The notes under the pieces are model-generated. The model did no database searches. It saw only the letters and a program-made list of their open reading frames with translations, and was not told where the DNA came from. From contig NZ_BOMW01000008.1 in the NCBI RefSeq assembly GCF_016862395.1, positions 91,240 through 155,239 on the forward strand: a stretch of DNA of 64,000 nucleotides. The letters run 5' to 3'. This DNA is from Actinoplanes siamensis (GTDB lineage Bacteria; Actinomycetota; Actinomycetes; Mycobacteriales; Micromonosporaceae). Position numbers and translations under genes: made by a program. Below are positions 42,886-52,480 of the stretch, one piece after another. The first letter of the stretch is position 1. Each line of letters begins with the position of its first letter.

Positions 42886-45389
42886 ACACGATCCTGCGCA
42901 CCCAGCTGGCGGGCGTCGTCCGGCGCCCGGCGCGGATGCTTCTCACCGGCCTGGCCGTGCTGGTCGCCTCGTTCGTCGTCTACGCCACCGTGCTGGCCCA
43001 GCAGATCACCGAGCGCAGCGTGCTGGACGGCCTGAGCGGCACCCCGGAGGCTGTCGATCTGGTCGTCCGGGACGGCAGCATCAGCGACAAGCAGCTCGCC
43101 GCGATCAACGCCATCCCCGGGGTCTCCCGGACCGCCGCGCGGCTGGGCATCGGCGCCGGCCTGGGCGGGCAGTACCTCAACGTCACCGCCGATCCGGGCA
43201 GCGGCCCGCTGGCCCTGGTCACGGTGAGACAGGGGCGGTATCCGGGCGCGGCCGGCGAGATCGCTGTCACGCCGCGCACGGTCCAGCTGCTCGGCCTGAC
43301 CGTCGGCTCGACCGCGACCATCGATCCGGGCACCGGCCGGAAGGTGCCGCTCAAGGTGGTCGGCGTGGTCGATCCGCCGCAGGACTTCGGGTACGACGCG
43401 TACGCCCCGGCGAGCACCGTCATGCGGCTCACCGACCTGCCGTACCTGCAGCAGATCGACGTCGACGTGGACGCCGGGACCGACGCCGGCCCGGTACGCG
43501 ACCGGATCGAGGCGTTGTTCGCCGGCGCCAAGCCGGAGGATCGGGCGAACGTGGCCACGGGGGCCGACGTCCGGCTCGCCGAGGCGCGCGACGCCGCCGA
43601 CCAGATCGACCAGGTGTTCGCCGTGGTCGGGATGTTCGTCGGGATCGCCGTCGCGGCGGCCGGCCTGATCGCCGCCAGCACGTTCCGGATCGTCTTCGCC
43701 CAGCGGATGCGGCAGCTCGCCCTGCTCCGCGCGGTCGGCGCCGGCCGCGGCGCGACGTTCCGCGCCCTGGCCACCGAAGGAGCCCTGACCGGCCTGGTCA
43801 CCGGCGTCACCGGGGTGCTCGCCGCGCTCGCCGCCGGGCACCTGGTGCCGGCCGCGCTGCGGGGGCTCGGCTGGCACGTGCTCGGCCCCGGCGTCCCGCT
43901 GCTCCCGGGGCTCGGCACGGTGCTACTGGCCGTGGTGATCTCGGTGGTGGCGGTGCTCGCGCCGGCGGTCTCCGCGTCCCGGGTGGCACCGCTCGAAGCC
44001 CTGCGCGCCGCGGCCGGCACCGGCGCCCGCACCGGGATCGGCGTGCTCCGCTGGATCGCCGGGCTGGTGCCGCTGGCCGCTGCGCTGGCCGTGGCCGCCT
44101 ACGTCCACGCCAACCTGCCCGGCCCGGACGAGGAGAACTACGACGCGCTGCGGATGCTGCTGGCCGTGGTCGCCTCCGGGGCGCTCGCCTTCGTGGCCCT
44201 GATCGCGCTGGGCCCGGTCCTGGTCCGGCCGGTCCTGGTGGTGGCCGGCTGGCCGCTGCGCCGGCTCGGGCCGGTCGGCCGGCTCGCGGTCGGCGGGGTG
44301 GGCGGCAGCGCGCGCCGGGCCGCCGCGGTGTCGGTGGTGGTGGCGCTCGGCGTCACGCTGACCGCCGGGGTGCTGGTCGGCGTCGCGTCCATCCGGGCGC
44401 TCGGTGACCGGGAACTGGCCGCGGCCGCCCCGGCGGACTTCGAGATGACCGGCGGCGCGGGCAGCACCCTGCCCAGCGCGTTCGTCGACCGGGCCAGGGC
44501 CAGCCGGGAACTGACCCGGGTCACCCCGTACCGGCGGCTGGACACCGCGAAGGTGGCCCAGTTCGAGCAAATCGCGATCACCGACCTGGACGTCGGCGCG
44601 CTGCCCCGGCTGCGTGACCTGGACGTCCGGTCCGGTTCGGTGGGGGACCTGAAGCCGGGCGCCGCGGTGCTCGCGCACTACCTCGCCGAGATGGCCGGCC
44701 TCGGCCTCGGCGACACCGTGCAGGTGCACAACGGCAGGAAGACCGTCGGCCTGAAGGTGGTGGCGGTGCTCGGCGACGACGCGCCGCTGCACACCGGCCT
44801 GCTGGTGACGCCGGCCGACCTGACCGCGATGGGGATGGGCCCGCAGTGGTCCGGAATGCTCGCCGACCAGGCCGGGGACGGGGAACGGGCGCGGACCGAG
44901 GCGCTGCGGGCGATGCGCGCGGCCGGCGCCGGCAATCCGGAGTTCACCGTGAACGTGCTCGCCGACCAGCGCGACAACCTCAACGCCGACCTGGCCACGC
45001 TGCTCGGCATCGCGCTCGGCCTGATCGGGCTGACCGTGCTGATCGCCGTGGTCGGGGTGGGCGCCACCACGGCGCTGTCGGTGGTCGAGCGGGTCCGCGA
45101 GTCCGGGCTGCTGCGGGCGATCGGGATGTCCCGGGCCGGGCTGCGCACCATGCTCACCGCCGAGTCCGCTCTGTACGGGGTGATCGGCGCGGTGCTCGGG
45201 CTGCTGCTCGGTGTCCCGTACGCCTGGCTGGCTCTGCAGGCCACCGGGGCGAACGCGCCGCTGTCGGTGCCGGTGTGGCAGCTGGCCGTCGCGTTCCTGG
45301 TGCTGGTCACGCTGACCGCGCTGGCCGGGGTGCTGCCCGCGCGCCGGGCCGCGCGGGTGAGCCCGGTGAACGCGCTGGGCACCGACTGA
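42882..45389 (+). CDS. FtsX-type ABC transporter permease, double FtsX
   Basis: An 835-residue exporter subunit. The N-terminal helix precedes a large extracellular domain (about 45-240). A first FtsX block follows (residues ~245-375, with MRQLALLRAVGAGRGATFRA), then a central four-helix segment, a second extracellular domain, and a final FtsX block (VVERVRESGLLRAIGMSRAG, with SPVNALGTD at the end). Ten membrane helices in this layout match actinobacterial peptide or lipid exporters. It overlaps the ATPase gene by ATGA. It is the full-length counterpart of the truncated permease at 1-1871. Confidence 0.92.
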   Translation: MNTILRTQLAGVVRRPARMLLTGLAVLVASFVVYATVLAQQITERSVLDGLSGTPEAVDLVVRDGSISDKQLAAINAIPGVSRTAARLGIGAGLGGQYLNVTADPGSGPLALVTVRQGRYPGAAGEIAVTPRTVQLLGLTVGSTATIDPGTGRKVPLKVVGVVDPPQDFGYDAYAPASTVMRLTDLPYLQQIDVDVDAGTDAGPVRDRIEALFAGAKPEDRANVATGADVRLAEARDAADQIDQVFAVVGMFVGIAVAAAGLIAASTFRIVFAQRMRQLALLRAVGAGRGATFRALATEGALTGLVTGVTGVLAALAAGHLVPAALRGLGWHVLGPGVPLLPGLGTVLLAVVISVVAVLAPAVSASRVAPLEALRAAAGTGARTGIGVLRWIAGLVPLAAALAVAAYVHANLPGPDEENYDALRMLLAVVASGALAFVALIALGPVLVRPVLVVAGWPLRRLGPVGRLAVGGVGGSARRAAAVSVVVALGVTLTAGVLVGVASIRALGDRELAAAAPADFEMTGGAGSTLPSAFVDRARASRELTRVTPYRRLDTAKVAQFEQIAITDLDVGALPRLRDLDVRSGSVGDLKPGAAVLAHYLAEMAGLGLGDTVQVHNGRKTVGLKVVAVLGDDAPLHTGLLVTPADLTAMGMGPQWSGMLADQAGDGERARTEALRAMRAAGAGNPEFTVNVLADQRDNLNADLATLLGIALGLIGLTVLIAVVGVGATTALSVVERVRESGLLRAIGMSRAGLRTMLTAESALYGVIGAVLGLLLGVPYAWLALQATGANAPLSVPVWQLAVAFLVLVTLTALAGVLPARRAARVSPVNALGTD

Positions 45390-45393
45390 CCGG

Positions 45394-47391
45394 TCAGCCC
45401 GAGCGGCGCGCCTGACCGCGCCGCTCCGGGCCGGAGTGCGGGTCGGCGGAGGGCAGGGTGAACCAGAACGTGGCGCCCTGCCCCTCCTCACCCTCCGCGC
45501 GGATCTCCCCGCCGTGCCGCTCCACCGCCCGGTGCACAGTGGTCAGGCCGATCCCGGTGCCCGGGAAGTCCCGCGCGTCGTGCAGCCGGGCGAACGGGCG
45601 GAACAGCTCGCCCGCCTTGCCGGCCGGGAAACCGGCCCCGTTGTCCCGGACGAAGTACTCGCCGCCCACGCAGCCCACGCCGATCACCGGATGCTCGACC
45701 CGGTGGGTGAACTTCACCGCGTTGTTGATCAGGTTCTCCAGGATCACCCGGACCAGGCCCTCGTCCCCGTCCGCCGACATGCCCTCCTGCACCTGGAACT
45801 CCACCCGGTGCGCCGGGTCCCGGGCGGCCACCTCGACGCACACCTGCTGGGCCGTCACGGTCAGGTCGAAGGTGGCCCGGCGCAGCTCCCCGCGGCTGGC
45901 CCGGGCCAGGATCAGCAGCGACTCGACCAGGTCCGCCATCCGCAGCGCGGCCGCGTGGATCCGGGTGATGCGGTGCCGGGTCAGCTCGCCCAGCTCCTCG
46001 TCGTCCGCCTCGTCCAGCATGTGTTCGGCGAAACTGCTGATCACCTGCAGCGGGCCGCGCAGGTCGTGGGAGACCGAGCCGGAGAACGCCTCCAGCTCCC
46101 GGTTGCGCCACTCCAGCTCCTCCACCATGGCGGCGCGGGTCTCGGCCAGCCGCCGGGCCGCCCGCTCCTCGGCGGCGTCCAGCTCCCGGCGCATCAGCTC
46201 CTCGCGGATCCAGCGGGCCTCGTCGTGCGCCTGCTTGCGCCGGATCTGCGCCCGCACGTGCACCCGCAAACCCTCCGGGACGTCGGCGTGCCGCACGTAG
46301 TCGTCGGCCCCGGCGGCCAGGCACGAAAGCATCGCGTCCTCCCGGCCGGTCATCACCAGCGGCAGGTCGCCGACCTGCGGTACCGCGCGGATCCGGCGGC
46401 ACGCCTCGCGGGCGCCCGGCACGTCGTCGCCGGTGCCCAGCACGAGGCAGTCGGCGGCCTGCTCGCCGAGCAGGTCCAGGGCGTCGTCGACGCTCGTGCA
46501 CGGGATGATGTCGTACCCCTCGGTGCCCAGCGCCTCGGCCCAGACGTCCAGATCGTCGCGGGACGGGCTGACGACGAGCACCTTGCCGGGCCCGTGCAGG
46601 CTGGCGATCGCCTCGATCGGCAGCTGCTCGGCGGCGTGCCGCAGCACCGCGGCCAGCTTCGCCAGCACCACCGCCATGTCCTGCTGCTTGCGGACGAACG
46701 CGTCGGCCCCGGCGTCCAGCATCTGCATCTCGGTGGCGTAGTCGTCGGCGGCGGTCATCAGCAGGCAGGGGGTGTCGCGCAGGGCCGGGTCGAGGCGGAT
46801 CCGGCGGATCACCGTGGCCCCGTCGATGCCCGGCATCACCCCGTCCACGATCACCGCGTGCGGCCGGCGGTCGGCGGCCGTCCGCAGGCCCTCCTCGCCG
46901 CTGGCCGCGGTCAGCACCGCGTACCCCTCCGGCTCCAGCAGGTCGCGCAGCTGCTCGCGGAAGGTCACGCTGTCGTCGATCACGAGGATCACCGGGGCGC
47001 CGTCGCCGGACCGGGCGCCCGGCTGCGTGCCGAGCAGCTGCCGGGTACGGGCCACCACGTAACCCGCGTCGTACGGCTTGCCGATGTACTCGTCGGCGCC
47101 GATCCGCAGCCCGGCCAGCCGGTCGGCGACCTCGCTCTCCACCGACAGCAGCATGGTCACCACCCGCTCGTGGGCGGCCGAGCCGCGCAGCTCGGTGAGC
47201 AGCTCCAGGCCGTCCGCGTCGGGCAGCAGCACGTCCAGGATCGCGGCGTCGAACCGGGCGGACGCGAACGCCTTGCGGGCCTCCGCGCCGGTGGCGCAGA
47301 GGATCGTGGCGAAGCCGTCGTCGGTGAACGCGTCGTTGAGGTCCATCCGGACGGTCAGGCTGTCATCGACGATCAGCACGGTCGGGATCAT
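45394..47391 (-). CDS. Hybrid histidine kinase with three receiver-type domains
   Basis: A 665-residue protein at the end of the chemosensory operon. Domains in order: REC1 (1-120, phospho-Asp in AILDVLLPDADG, GKPYD lysine), REC2 (134-255, VIVDGVMPGIDG), REC3 (about 270-385), a coiled-coil linker, HisKA (FSGSVSHDLRGPLQVISSFA) and HATPase (LENLINNAVKFTH, DNGAGFPAG, GTGIGLTTVHRAV). REC3 lacks the phospho-Asp (DCLVLGTGDD) and is probably a pseudo-receiver. No membrane segment is present. ATG 47391 overlaps the cheB stop. It may receive phosphate from CheA and form the output of the array in place of a CheY or WspR. Confidence 0.9.
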   Translation of the reverse strand: MIPTVLIVDDSLTVRMDLNDAFTDDGFATILCATGAEARKAFASARFDAAILDVLLPDADGLELLTELRGSAAHERVVTMLLSVESEVADRLAGLRIGADEYIGKPYDAGYVVARTRQLLGTQPGARSGDGAPVILVIDDSVTFREQLRDLLEPEGYAVLTAASGEEGLRTAADRRPHAVIVDGVMPGIDGATVIRRIRLDPALRDTPCLLMTAADDYATEMQMLDAGADAFVRKQQDMAVVLAKLAAVLRHAAEQLPIEAIASLHGPGKVLVVSPSRDDLDVWAEALGTEGYDIIPCTSVDDALDLLGEQAADCLVLGTGDDVPGAREACRRIRAVPQVGDLPLVMTGREDAMLSCLAAGADDYVRHADVPEGLRVHVRAQIRRKQAHDEARWIREELMRRELDAAEERAARRLAETRAAMVEELEWRNRELEAFSGSVSHDLRGPLQVISSFAEHMLDEADDEELGELTRHRITRIHAAALRMADLVESLLILARASRGELRRATFDLTVTAQQVCVEVAARDPAHRVEFQVQEGMSADGDEGLVRVILENLINNAVKFTHRVEHPVIGVGCVGGEYFVRDNGAGFPAGKAGELFRPFARLHDARDFPGTGIGLTTVHRAVERHGGEIRAEGEEGQGATFWFTLPSADPHSGPERRGQARRSG
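45401..45426 (+). terminator. Hairpin terminator inside the hybrid-kinase 3' coding end
   Basis: GAGCGGCGCG pairs perfectly with CGCGCCGCTC around CCTGAC, starting 12 bases after the ABC permease stop. It lies within the last codons of the convergent hybrid kinase gene (stop 45394). Confidence 0.6.
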
Positions 47392-48455
47392 CGGCGACCC
47401 GCCACCGGCTGCAGTTCGGCCAGGCGCGCCGAGATCCGGCCCGGCGGCAGCACGTGCACGGCCGCGCCGAGCAGCGCCGCCTCCCGGGGCATCCCGTAGA
47501 CCGTGCAACTGTGCTCGTCCTGGGCGAACGTGACAGCGCCCCGGTTGCGCATCTGCAGCAGCCCGGCCGCGCCGTCCCGGCCCATCCCGGTGAGCAGGCA
47601 GCCGGCCGCCGACCCGCCGTACTCGGTGGCCACCGACTCGAACAGCACGTCCACCGACGGGCGGCAGGAGTGCCGCGGCGGGCCGTCGGACAGCCGCAGG
47701 ACGCGGTCGCGGACGTACAGGTGCCGGTCCGGCGGGGCGAGCAGGACCTGGCCGCCCAGCGAGCGCACCGGCAGGCCGTCGCTGGCGTACCTGACGTTGC
47801 GCCCGCTCTGCCCGGCCAGCCAGTCGGAGAACGCCACCGCGAACTGCTCGCTGGCCGCGATGTGCTGCACACACAGCACCGGGGTGCGGAACTTCGGCGG
47901 CAGCCCCCGGAGCAGCTCGGTGAGCGCGGCCGGTCCGCCGGTGGACGCCCCGACCGCGACCACGGCCAGCTCGTTCGCCGCCGGGGGAGTGGCCGCCGGT
48001 GGCCCGATGAGCGGCGCGGGCGCCGTGGACCGCCCGTTCAGCCGGGCCCGTGGATGGGTGATCACCCGGATCCGGGACACCATCCGCAGCGTCCGGCGCA
48101 GCCGTGGCGACCAGTCGGCGTCCGAGTCGTCGCCGCGCGGTTTCTCCAGCACGTCCACCGCGCCCGCGGCCAGCGCGTTGTACGTGCTGAACAGCTCCCG
48201 CCGGTCCGCCGAGGAGACCACCAGGATCGGGGTCGGGTGCTCGGCCATGATGTGCTCGGTCGCCTGCAGTCCGCTGATCCCGGGCAGCATCATGTCCATC
48301 GTGATCACGTCCGGGCGCAGCCGGCCGGTCAGCGCGACGGCCTGCTCCCCGGTCACCGCCTCGCCGACCACCTGCAGCTCCGGGTCCTCGGCCAGCGCCT
48401 CGCGCAGGTAGTTGCGCATGGTCGGCGAGTCCTCCACCACAAGCACCCGGATCAT
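47388..48455 (-). CDS. cheB: CheB methylesterase/response regulator
   Basis: Demethylates and deamidates the chemoreceptor. It has 355 residues: a receiver (VEDSPTMRNYLREAL, phospho-Asp in ITMDMMLPGISG) then a methylesterase domain (from about 165) with the catalytic Ser-His-Asp triad in VGASTGGPAALTELL, CVQHIA and LTGMGRDGAAGLL. The start ATG 48455 overlaps the cheA stop by four bases, and its stop overlaps the hybrid-kinase start likewise. Confidence 0.95.
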   Translation of the reverse strand: MIRVLVVEDSPTMRNYLREALAEDPELQVVGEAVTGEQAVALTGRLRPDVITMDMMLPGISGLQATEHIMAEHPTPILVVSSADRRELFSTYNALAAGAVDVLEKPRGDDSDADWSPRLRRTLRMVSRIRVITHPRARLNGRSTAPAPLIGPPAATPPAANELAVVAVGASTGGPAALTELLRGLPPKFRTPVLCVQHIAASEQFAVAFSDWLAGQSGRNVRYASDGLPVRSLGGQVLLAPPDRHLYVRDRVLRLSDGPPRHSCRPSVDVLFESVATEYGGSAAGCLLTGMGRDGAAGLLQMRNRGAVTFAQDEHSCTVYGMPREAALLGAAVHVLPPGRISARLAELQPVAGRR

Positions 48456-50479
48456 GCCCGCACCACCAGCCGACGGATGTGGGCGAGCAACTCCTCCTGG
48501 TCGAACTCGCCCTTGACGATGTACGCGCTGGCCCCGGCGGCCGTCCCGCGATCCCGGTCCTCGGCGCTGGCCCGCGAGCTGACCAGGATCGCCGGCACCC
48601 CGGCCAGCTCGGGATCGGCGCGGGTGCGTTCGACGAAGCTGAAGCCGTCGATGCCCGGCATGTCGATGTCGGTGAGGAACAGCCCGTACCGCCGGGACCT
48701 CGCCCTGTCCAGGCCCTCCTCGCCGGAGGCGGCCAGATCGACCTGGTAGCCGGCCGATTCCAGAATGCTGCGCTCCAGCATCCGGGTGGTCAGCGAGTCG
48801 TCCACCACCAGGATCGGCAGCGGCGGAGCGGCCGGCGCGGACGCCGCGCGGGGACCGCTGTCGTCGCGCAGCAGCGCGCTCGCCAGCCCGGCGGGGTCGA
48901 GCACCAGCCGCGGGTTGCCATCCGCGTCGAGCGAGACGCTGCCGATCACCGGGGTGGACGGGGCCAGGCCCGGCAGCGGGCGGGCGACCAGCGCGTGGGT
49001 GCCGCAGAGCCCGTCCACGCCGACCGCCACGACACCCTGGCCGGCGTCCACCATCACGGCCGCGCCCGGCCCGGCGGCGTCCGGCACCGTCCGCCCGGTG
49101 TAGAGCATCTCGACGAGCGGCCGGAACGGCGCGGCGGTGCCCTCGAAGACCAGCTTGCCGGTGGCCGCGGCGGTGGCCGCCTCCGCCACGCTCAGGCGCA
49201 CGCAGGCCCGGACCGAGTCCAGCGGCAGCGAGACGACCGTGCCACCCGCCTCGACCAGCAGCCCGGTCATGCTGAGCAGCGCGAGCGGCACGGACAGCTG
49301 GACCGTCGCCCCGGCGCCCGGCGTGCTGCGGATCTTCACCTCGCCGTGCAACTGCGCCGCCACGTCACGCAGCACGTCCATCCCGATCGCCCGGCCGGCC
49401 ACCTCGGTGACCGTCTCGGAGGTGCTCAGCCCGCCGTGCAGCACCAGGTCCAGGACCTCCGCCTCGCCGGCCGCCAGCAGACCGCGGGCCTGCGCCTTGG
49501 CCCGCAGCGCGGCCACGTCGAACCCGCGCCCGTCGTCGGTGCAGCGGAACACCGCGAACCGGCCGTCCCGCTCCACCTCGAAGGTGACCGAGCCCTCCGG
49601 GGCCTTGCCGGCCGCGATCCGCTCCGCCTGCGGTTCCAGGCCGTGCACCACGGCGTTGCGCACCACGTGCTGAAAGGCCGCGCTGACCGGGCCGAGCAGG
49701 TGCGAGCCCATCCGTACGTCGGCGCCGTGCGCGGTGAAGCGCACCCGCTTGTCCTCGGCGTCCGCGGCGTCGCGCGCCGCCCGGTGCAGCACGGTGAAGA
49801 TGCTGCCGGCCGGCACCAGCCGCAGCCCTTCCGCCTTCGCCCGCACCTCCGCCAGCTCCCGCTCGATCTGGTCCACCGCGTCGATGAAACGGCGGCCGGC
49901 GGCGCCCAGGTCACCGGCGAGGCGCTGGGCCGAGGCCCGGGTCACCGCGGTCGCCGCCCGGCCGCCGCGCAGCTGGTCGGCCAGCACCTCGGCCGACCGG
50001 TGCAGGTTCTCGACGGTCCGGCAGCCGGCGCGCAACGGCGCCATCCGGGAGCTGGCCTCGCCGATCGAGTCCAGCAGCTCGTCCAGATCCCCGGACGAGG
50101 CGCGGTGCGCCACCGGCTCGGCCGGCTCCTCGGGTTCCGGTTTTCTCTCCACCGGCGCCGCCGGCCTGGTCAGAGCCGCCACCTGGGCGCTGATCTCGTC
50201 GTTGAGCCGCAACAGCTCGCGCATCTGGTCGGCGGCCAGCCCGGCCGGATCGTCCCGGTGCGGGATCAGGATCTCCTCGAACTCGTGCGCCCGGTCGGCG
50301 ATCTCCTTCTGCCTCACCACCCGGGCCGCGCCCTTGAGCGTGTGCGCCACCCGCAGCAGCTTCGCCACCGGCTCCGGCCCGGGCCGCTGGTCCAGGTCCA
50401 GCACGCCGGAGCTGATCTGCTCGACCAGTTCCCGCGCCTCGACCCGGAAGTAGCGCAGGGGGTCCCGGTTCTCCGGCAT
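48452..50479 (-). CDS. cheA: CheA-type histidine kinase fused to a receiver
   Basis: The central kinase of the operon, 675 residues: Hpt (1-105, phospho-His in AHTLKGAARVV), a P3-like dimerisation region, HATPase (about 220-385, HVVRNAVVHGLEPQAERI N box, TDDGRGFD G box), a CheW-like SH3 domain (390-520), and a C-terminal receiver (545-672, LFLTDIDMPGIDGFSF). A CheA-REC fusion is the WspE-type arrangement used in non-flagellar chemosensory systems. The ATP-binding D of the usual N-x-D-H-G-I-E motif is Val here, as in some relatives. It starts one base after the mcp stop. Confidence 0.94.
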   Translation of the reverse strand: MPENRDPLRYFRVEARELVEQISSGVLDLDQRPGPEPVAKLLRVAHTLKGAARVVRQKEIADRAHEFEEILIPHRDDPAGLAADQMRELLRLNDEISAQVAALTRPAAPVERKPEPEEPAEPVAHRASSGDLDELLDSIGEASSRMAPLRAGCRTVENLHRSAEVLADQLRGGRAATAVTRASAQRLAGDLGAAGRRFIDAVDQIERELAEVRAKAEGLRLVPAGSIFTVLHRAARDAADAEDKRVRFTAHGADVRMGSHLLGPVSAAFQHVVRNAVVHGLEPQAERIAAGKAPEGSVTFEVERDGRFAVFRCTDDGRGFDVAALRAKAQARGLLAAGEAEVLDLVLHGGLSTSETVTEVAGRAIGMDVLRDVAAQLHGEVKIRSTPGAGATVQLSVPLALLSMTGLLVEAGGTVVSLPLDSVRACVRLSVAEAATAAATGKLVFEGTAAPFRPLVEMLYTGRTVPDAAGPGAAVMVDAGQGVVAVGVDGLCGTHALVARPLPGLAPSTPVIGSVSLDADGNPRLVLDPAGLASALLRDDSGPRAASAPAAPPLPILVVDDSLTTRMLERSILESAGYQVDLAASGEEGLDRARSRRYGLFLTDIDMPGIDGFSFVERTRADPELAGVPAILVSSRASAEDRDRGTAAGASAYIVKGEFDQEELLAHIRRLVVRA

Positions 50480-50480
50480 C

Positions 50481-51947
50481 TCAGTGGCTCCGGGTTCCGA
50501 CCAGCTCCAGCAGCTCGCCGGAGAGCGTGCTCAGGTGCGCCGCGGTCTGTTTGGTCTGCACCGCGCTGCTCTCGGTCTCCCGCGACACCCGGGCGGTGTC
50601 CGAGACGGCGACGTTCACCTGCTCGACCGCTGTGGTCTGCTGCTTGGTGGAGAGCTCGATCTCCCGGGTGGCGTCGTTCGTGGTGGCGACCAGCTCGACG
50701 ATCTCCCGGAACGAGTTGGTGGCGTCGTCGAACTGCCGGGCCCCGGCGTCCACCGCCTTGGCCCCGATCTCGGTGGCCATCACCGTGGTGTTCACCGCGC
50801 CACGGACGTCCTCGATCAGCGCCCGGATCTCCTTGGCCGACGCCGCCGTACGGTCGGCCAGCTTGCGGATCTCCTCGGCCACCACGGCGAACCGGCGGCC
50901 CCACTCACCGGCCCCGCTCGCCTCGATGGTGGCGTTGATGGCCAGGATGTTCGTCTGCTCGGCCAGCTCCGAGACCAGGTCCACGACCACGCCGATCTGC
51001 TGCGACTTCTCGCCCAGCGCCAGCATGTGCCCCACGATCTGATCGACCTGGGTGCGGATCGCGCTGATCGACGCGCGGGTCTGGTCGATGGTCTGGTCGC
51101 CGTTGCGCGCCGCCGACTCGGTCTCCTCGGCGATCTTGGAGACCCGCTGGGCGCTGTCGGCGATCTGCCGGGACGTGATCAGCAGCTCGTTGATCGTGGT
51201 GGTGATCTCGTTCATCGCGCTGGCCTGGTCCCGGCCGCCGTCGACCTGCTGGGCGGCCGCCGCCTCCAGCTGCGCCGACGAGCTCTGGATGTGCCCGACC
51301 GCGGCGCCCACCTCGCGGCGCAGGTCCCGGCTCAGCCGCCAGGCCACCAGGATCGCGCTGCCGGTGGTCAGCACACCCAGGACGACGATCACCGTGATCG
51401 CGATGTTCGCCTGCCGGGTCGAGCGCCTCTGGTCGGCCGCCACGTCCGCGCGAACCTGGTCGATCAGCGCGCTCAGCGCGGCCTGCACGTCCCTGCGCAG
51501 CGGCACCGCCTGGGTGTTGTTGAGCTTCGCGGCGGCCAACGGGTCATTGGTCCGGGCCCGCTCGGCCATCGCCGTGTCCACCCACGCCGCGTGCTTGTCC
51601 TCGGCGTCCGCCACCCGTCGCAGCAGGTTCTGGACCGTGGCGCCGGCGCCGTTCTGCAGGTCGCGCAACTGCGCGCGGAACTCGGTGCGGTCCTGCGCGG
51701 TGGCGCCGGCGTACTCCTGCGTGCCGTAGAGCAGGTACGCCCGGTAGTCGGCCAGCCGCTTCTCCATCAGCCGGTTGAGGTTCTCCGCCCCGCTCAGCTC
51801 CCGGGTGGCAGCGGTGACCACGCGGTCCTTGGCGTGCACCACGAAGAGCAGGCAGAGCGCGGCCACGACCACCGAGAGCAGCGTCAGCACACCGGTGATC
51901 CCTACGCCGAAGCCGAGTTTCCGGCCGTACGTGTGTCCAGCCATCAT
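50481..51947 (-). CDS. Methyl-accepting chemotaxis protein
   Basis: The receptor of the array, 488 residues. It has a first membrane helix (about 15-40), a helical periplasmic ligand domain (45-180, with [18 protein letters not shown]), a second helix (185-210), a short or absent HAMP, and the signalling hairpin with the conserved tip [20 protein letters not shown] and [18 protein letters not shown] 51947 overlaps the cheW stop. One receptor per operon suggests a dedicated pathway. Confidence 0.93.
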   Translation of the reverse strand: MMAGHTYGRKLGFGVGITGVLTLLSVVVAALCLLFVVHAKDRVVTAATRELSGAENLNRLMEKRLADYRAYLLYGTQEYAGATAQDRTEFRAQLRDLQNGAGATVQNLLRRVADAEDKHAAWVDTAMAERARTNDPLAAAKLNNTQAVPLRRDVQAALSALIDQVRADVAADQRRSTRQANIAITVIVVLGVLTTGSAILVAWRLSRDLRREVGAAVGHIQSSSAQLEAAAAQQVDGGRDQASAMNEITTTINELLITSRQIADSAQRVSKIAEETESAARNGDQTIDQTRASISAIRTQVDQIVGHMLALGEKSQQIGVVVDLVSELAEQTNILAINATIEASGAGEWGRRFAVVAEEIRKLADRTAASAKEIRALIEDVRGAVNTTVMATEIGAKAVDAGARQFDDATNSFREIVELVATTNDATREIELSTKQQTTAVEQVNVAVSDTARVSRETESSAVQTKQTAAHLSTLSGELLELVGTRSH

Positions 51948-52480
51948 GTGGTCACCTCCGAGTGTTCGTGTCCGGCCATCCGGTGGGCCAGGGCGCGGGT
52001 GGCCGCCACGTCGACGATCGGCCGGTTGCCGTCCGGCAACCGGACCATGCCGCGCAGGCAGCCCTGGGGTACGGCGGCCGCCGCGGAACCGTCCACCACG
52101 TCCGCGGACCGCACCCGGACGTGGTGGTCGAGCCGGTGGAACGCGAGCGCCAGCGGGGGCGCGCCGCCGGCCAGCACCAGCCAGCGCGGCTCGTCGCCGA
52201 TCGGATGGCCGAGCAGGGTGGCCAGGTCGTACACCGGGACGGCGACACCGGCGAAGCCGGCCAGGCCACGCAGCGCGCGCACCGCCGTGGGCAGCGGCGT
52301 GACCGGCCGGTCCGGGTGCAGGCCGGAGGTCTGGGACAGCCGCAGGGCGTAGGATCGGCCGCCCACCCCGATCGCCAGCAGCTCCACCGTCTCGTCGTCC
52401 AGGGTGCGCAGCGGCACCGAGAAGGAGTGGTCGAAGTCGGCCCGCAGCCGCTCGACACGGGTGCGGATGGAATCGGTCAT
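51944..52480 (-). CDS. CheW-like coupling protein (second)
   Basis: A 178-residue CheW-domain protein: [40 protein letters not shown], and the closing [20 protein letters not shown]. It links CheA to the receptor. ATG 52480 overlaps the cheR stop (ATGA), favoured over an in-frame ATG 52525. It is one of two CheW proteins in the operon. Confidence 0.88.
   Translation of the reverse strand: MTDSIRTRVERLRADFDHSFSVPLRTLDDETVELLAIGVGGRSYALRLSQTSGLHPDRPVTPLPTAVRALRGLAGFAGVAVPVYDLATLLGHPIGDEPRWLVLAGGAPPLALAFHRLDHHVRVRSADVVDGSAAAAVPQGCLRGMVRLPDGNRPIVDVAATRALAHRMAGHEHSEVTT

Noticed and set aside
45394..47874. An 826-codon form of the hybrid kinase
   Set aside because: The extra residues lie inside cheB in a shifted frame; ATG 47391 overlaps the cheB stop exactly.
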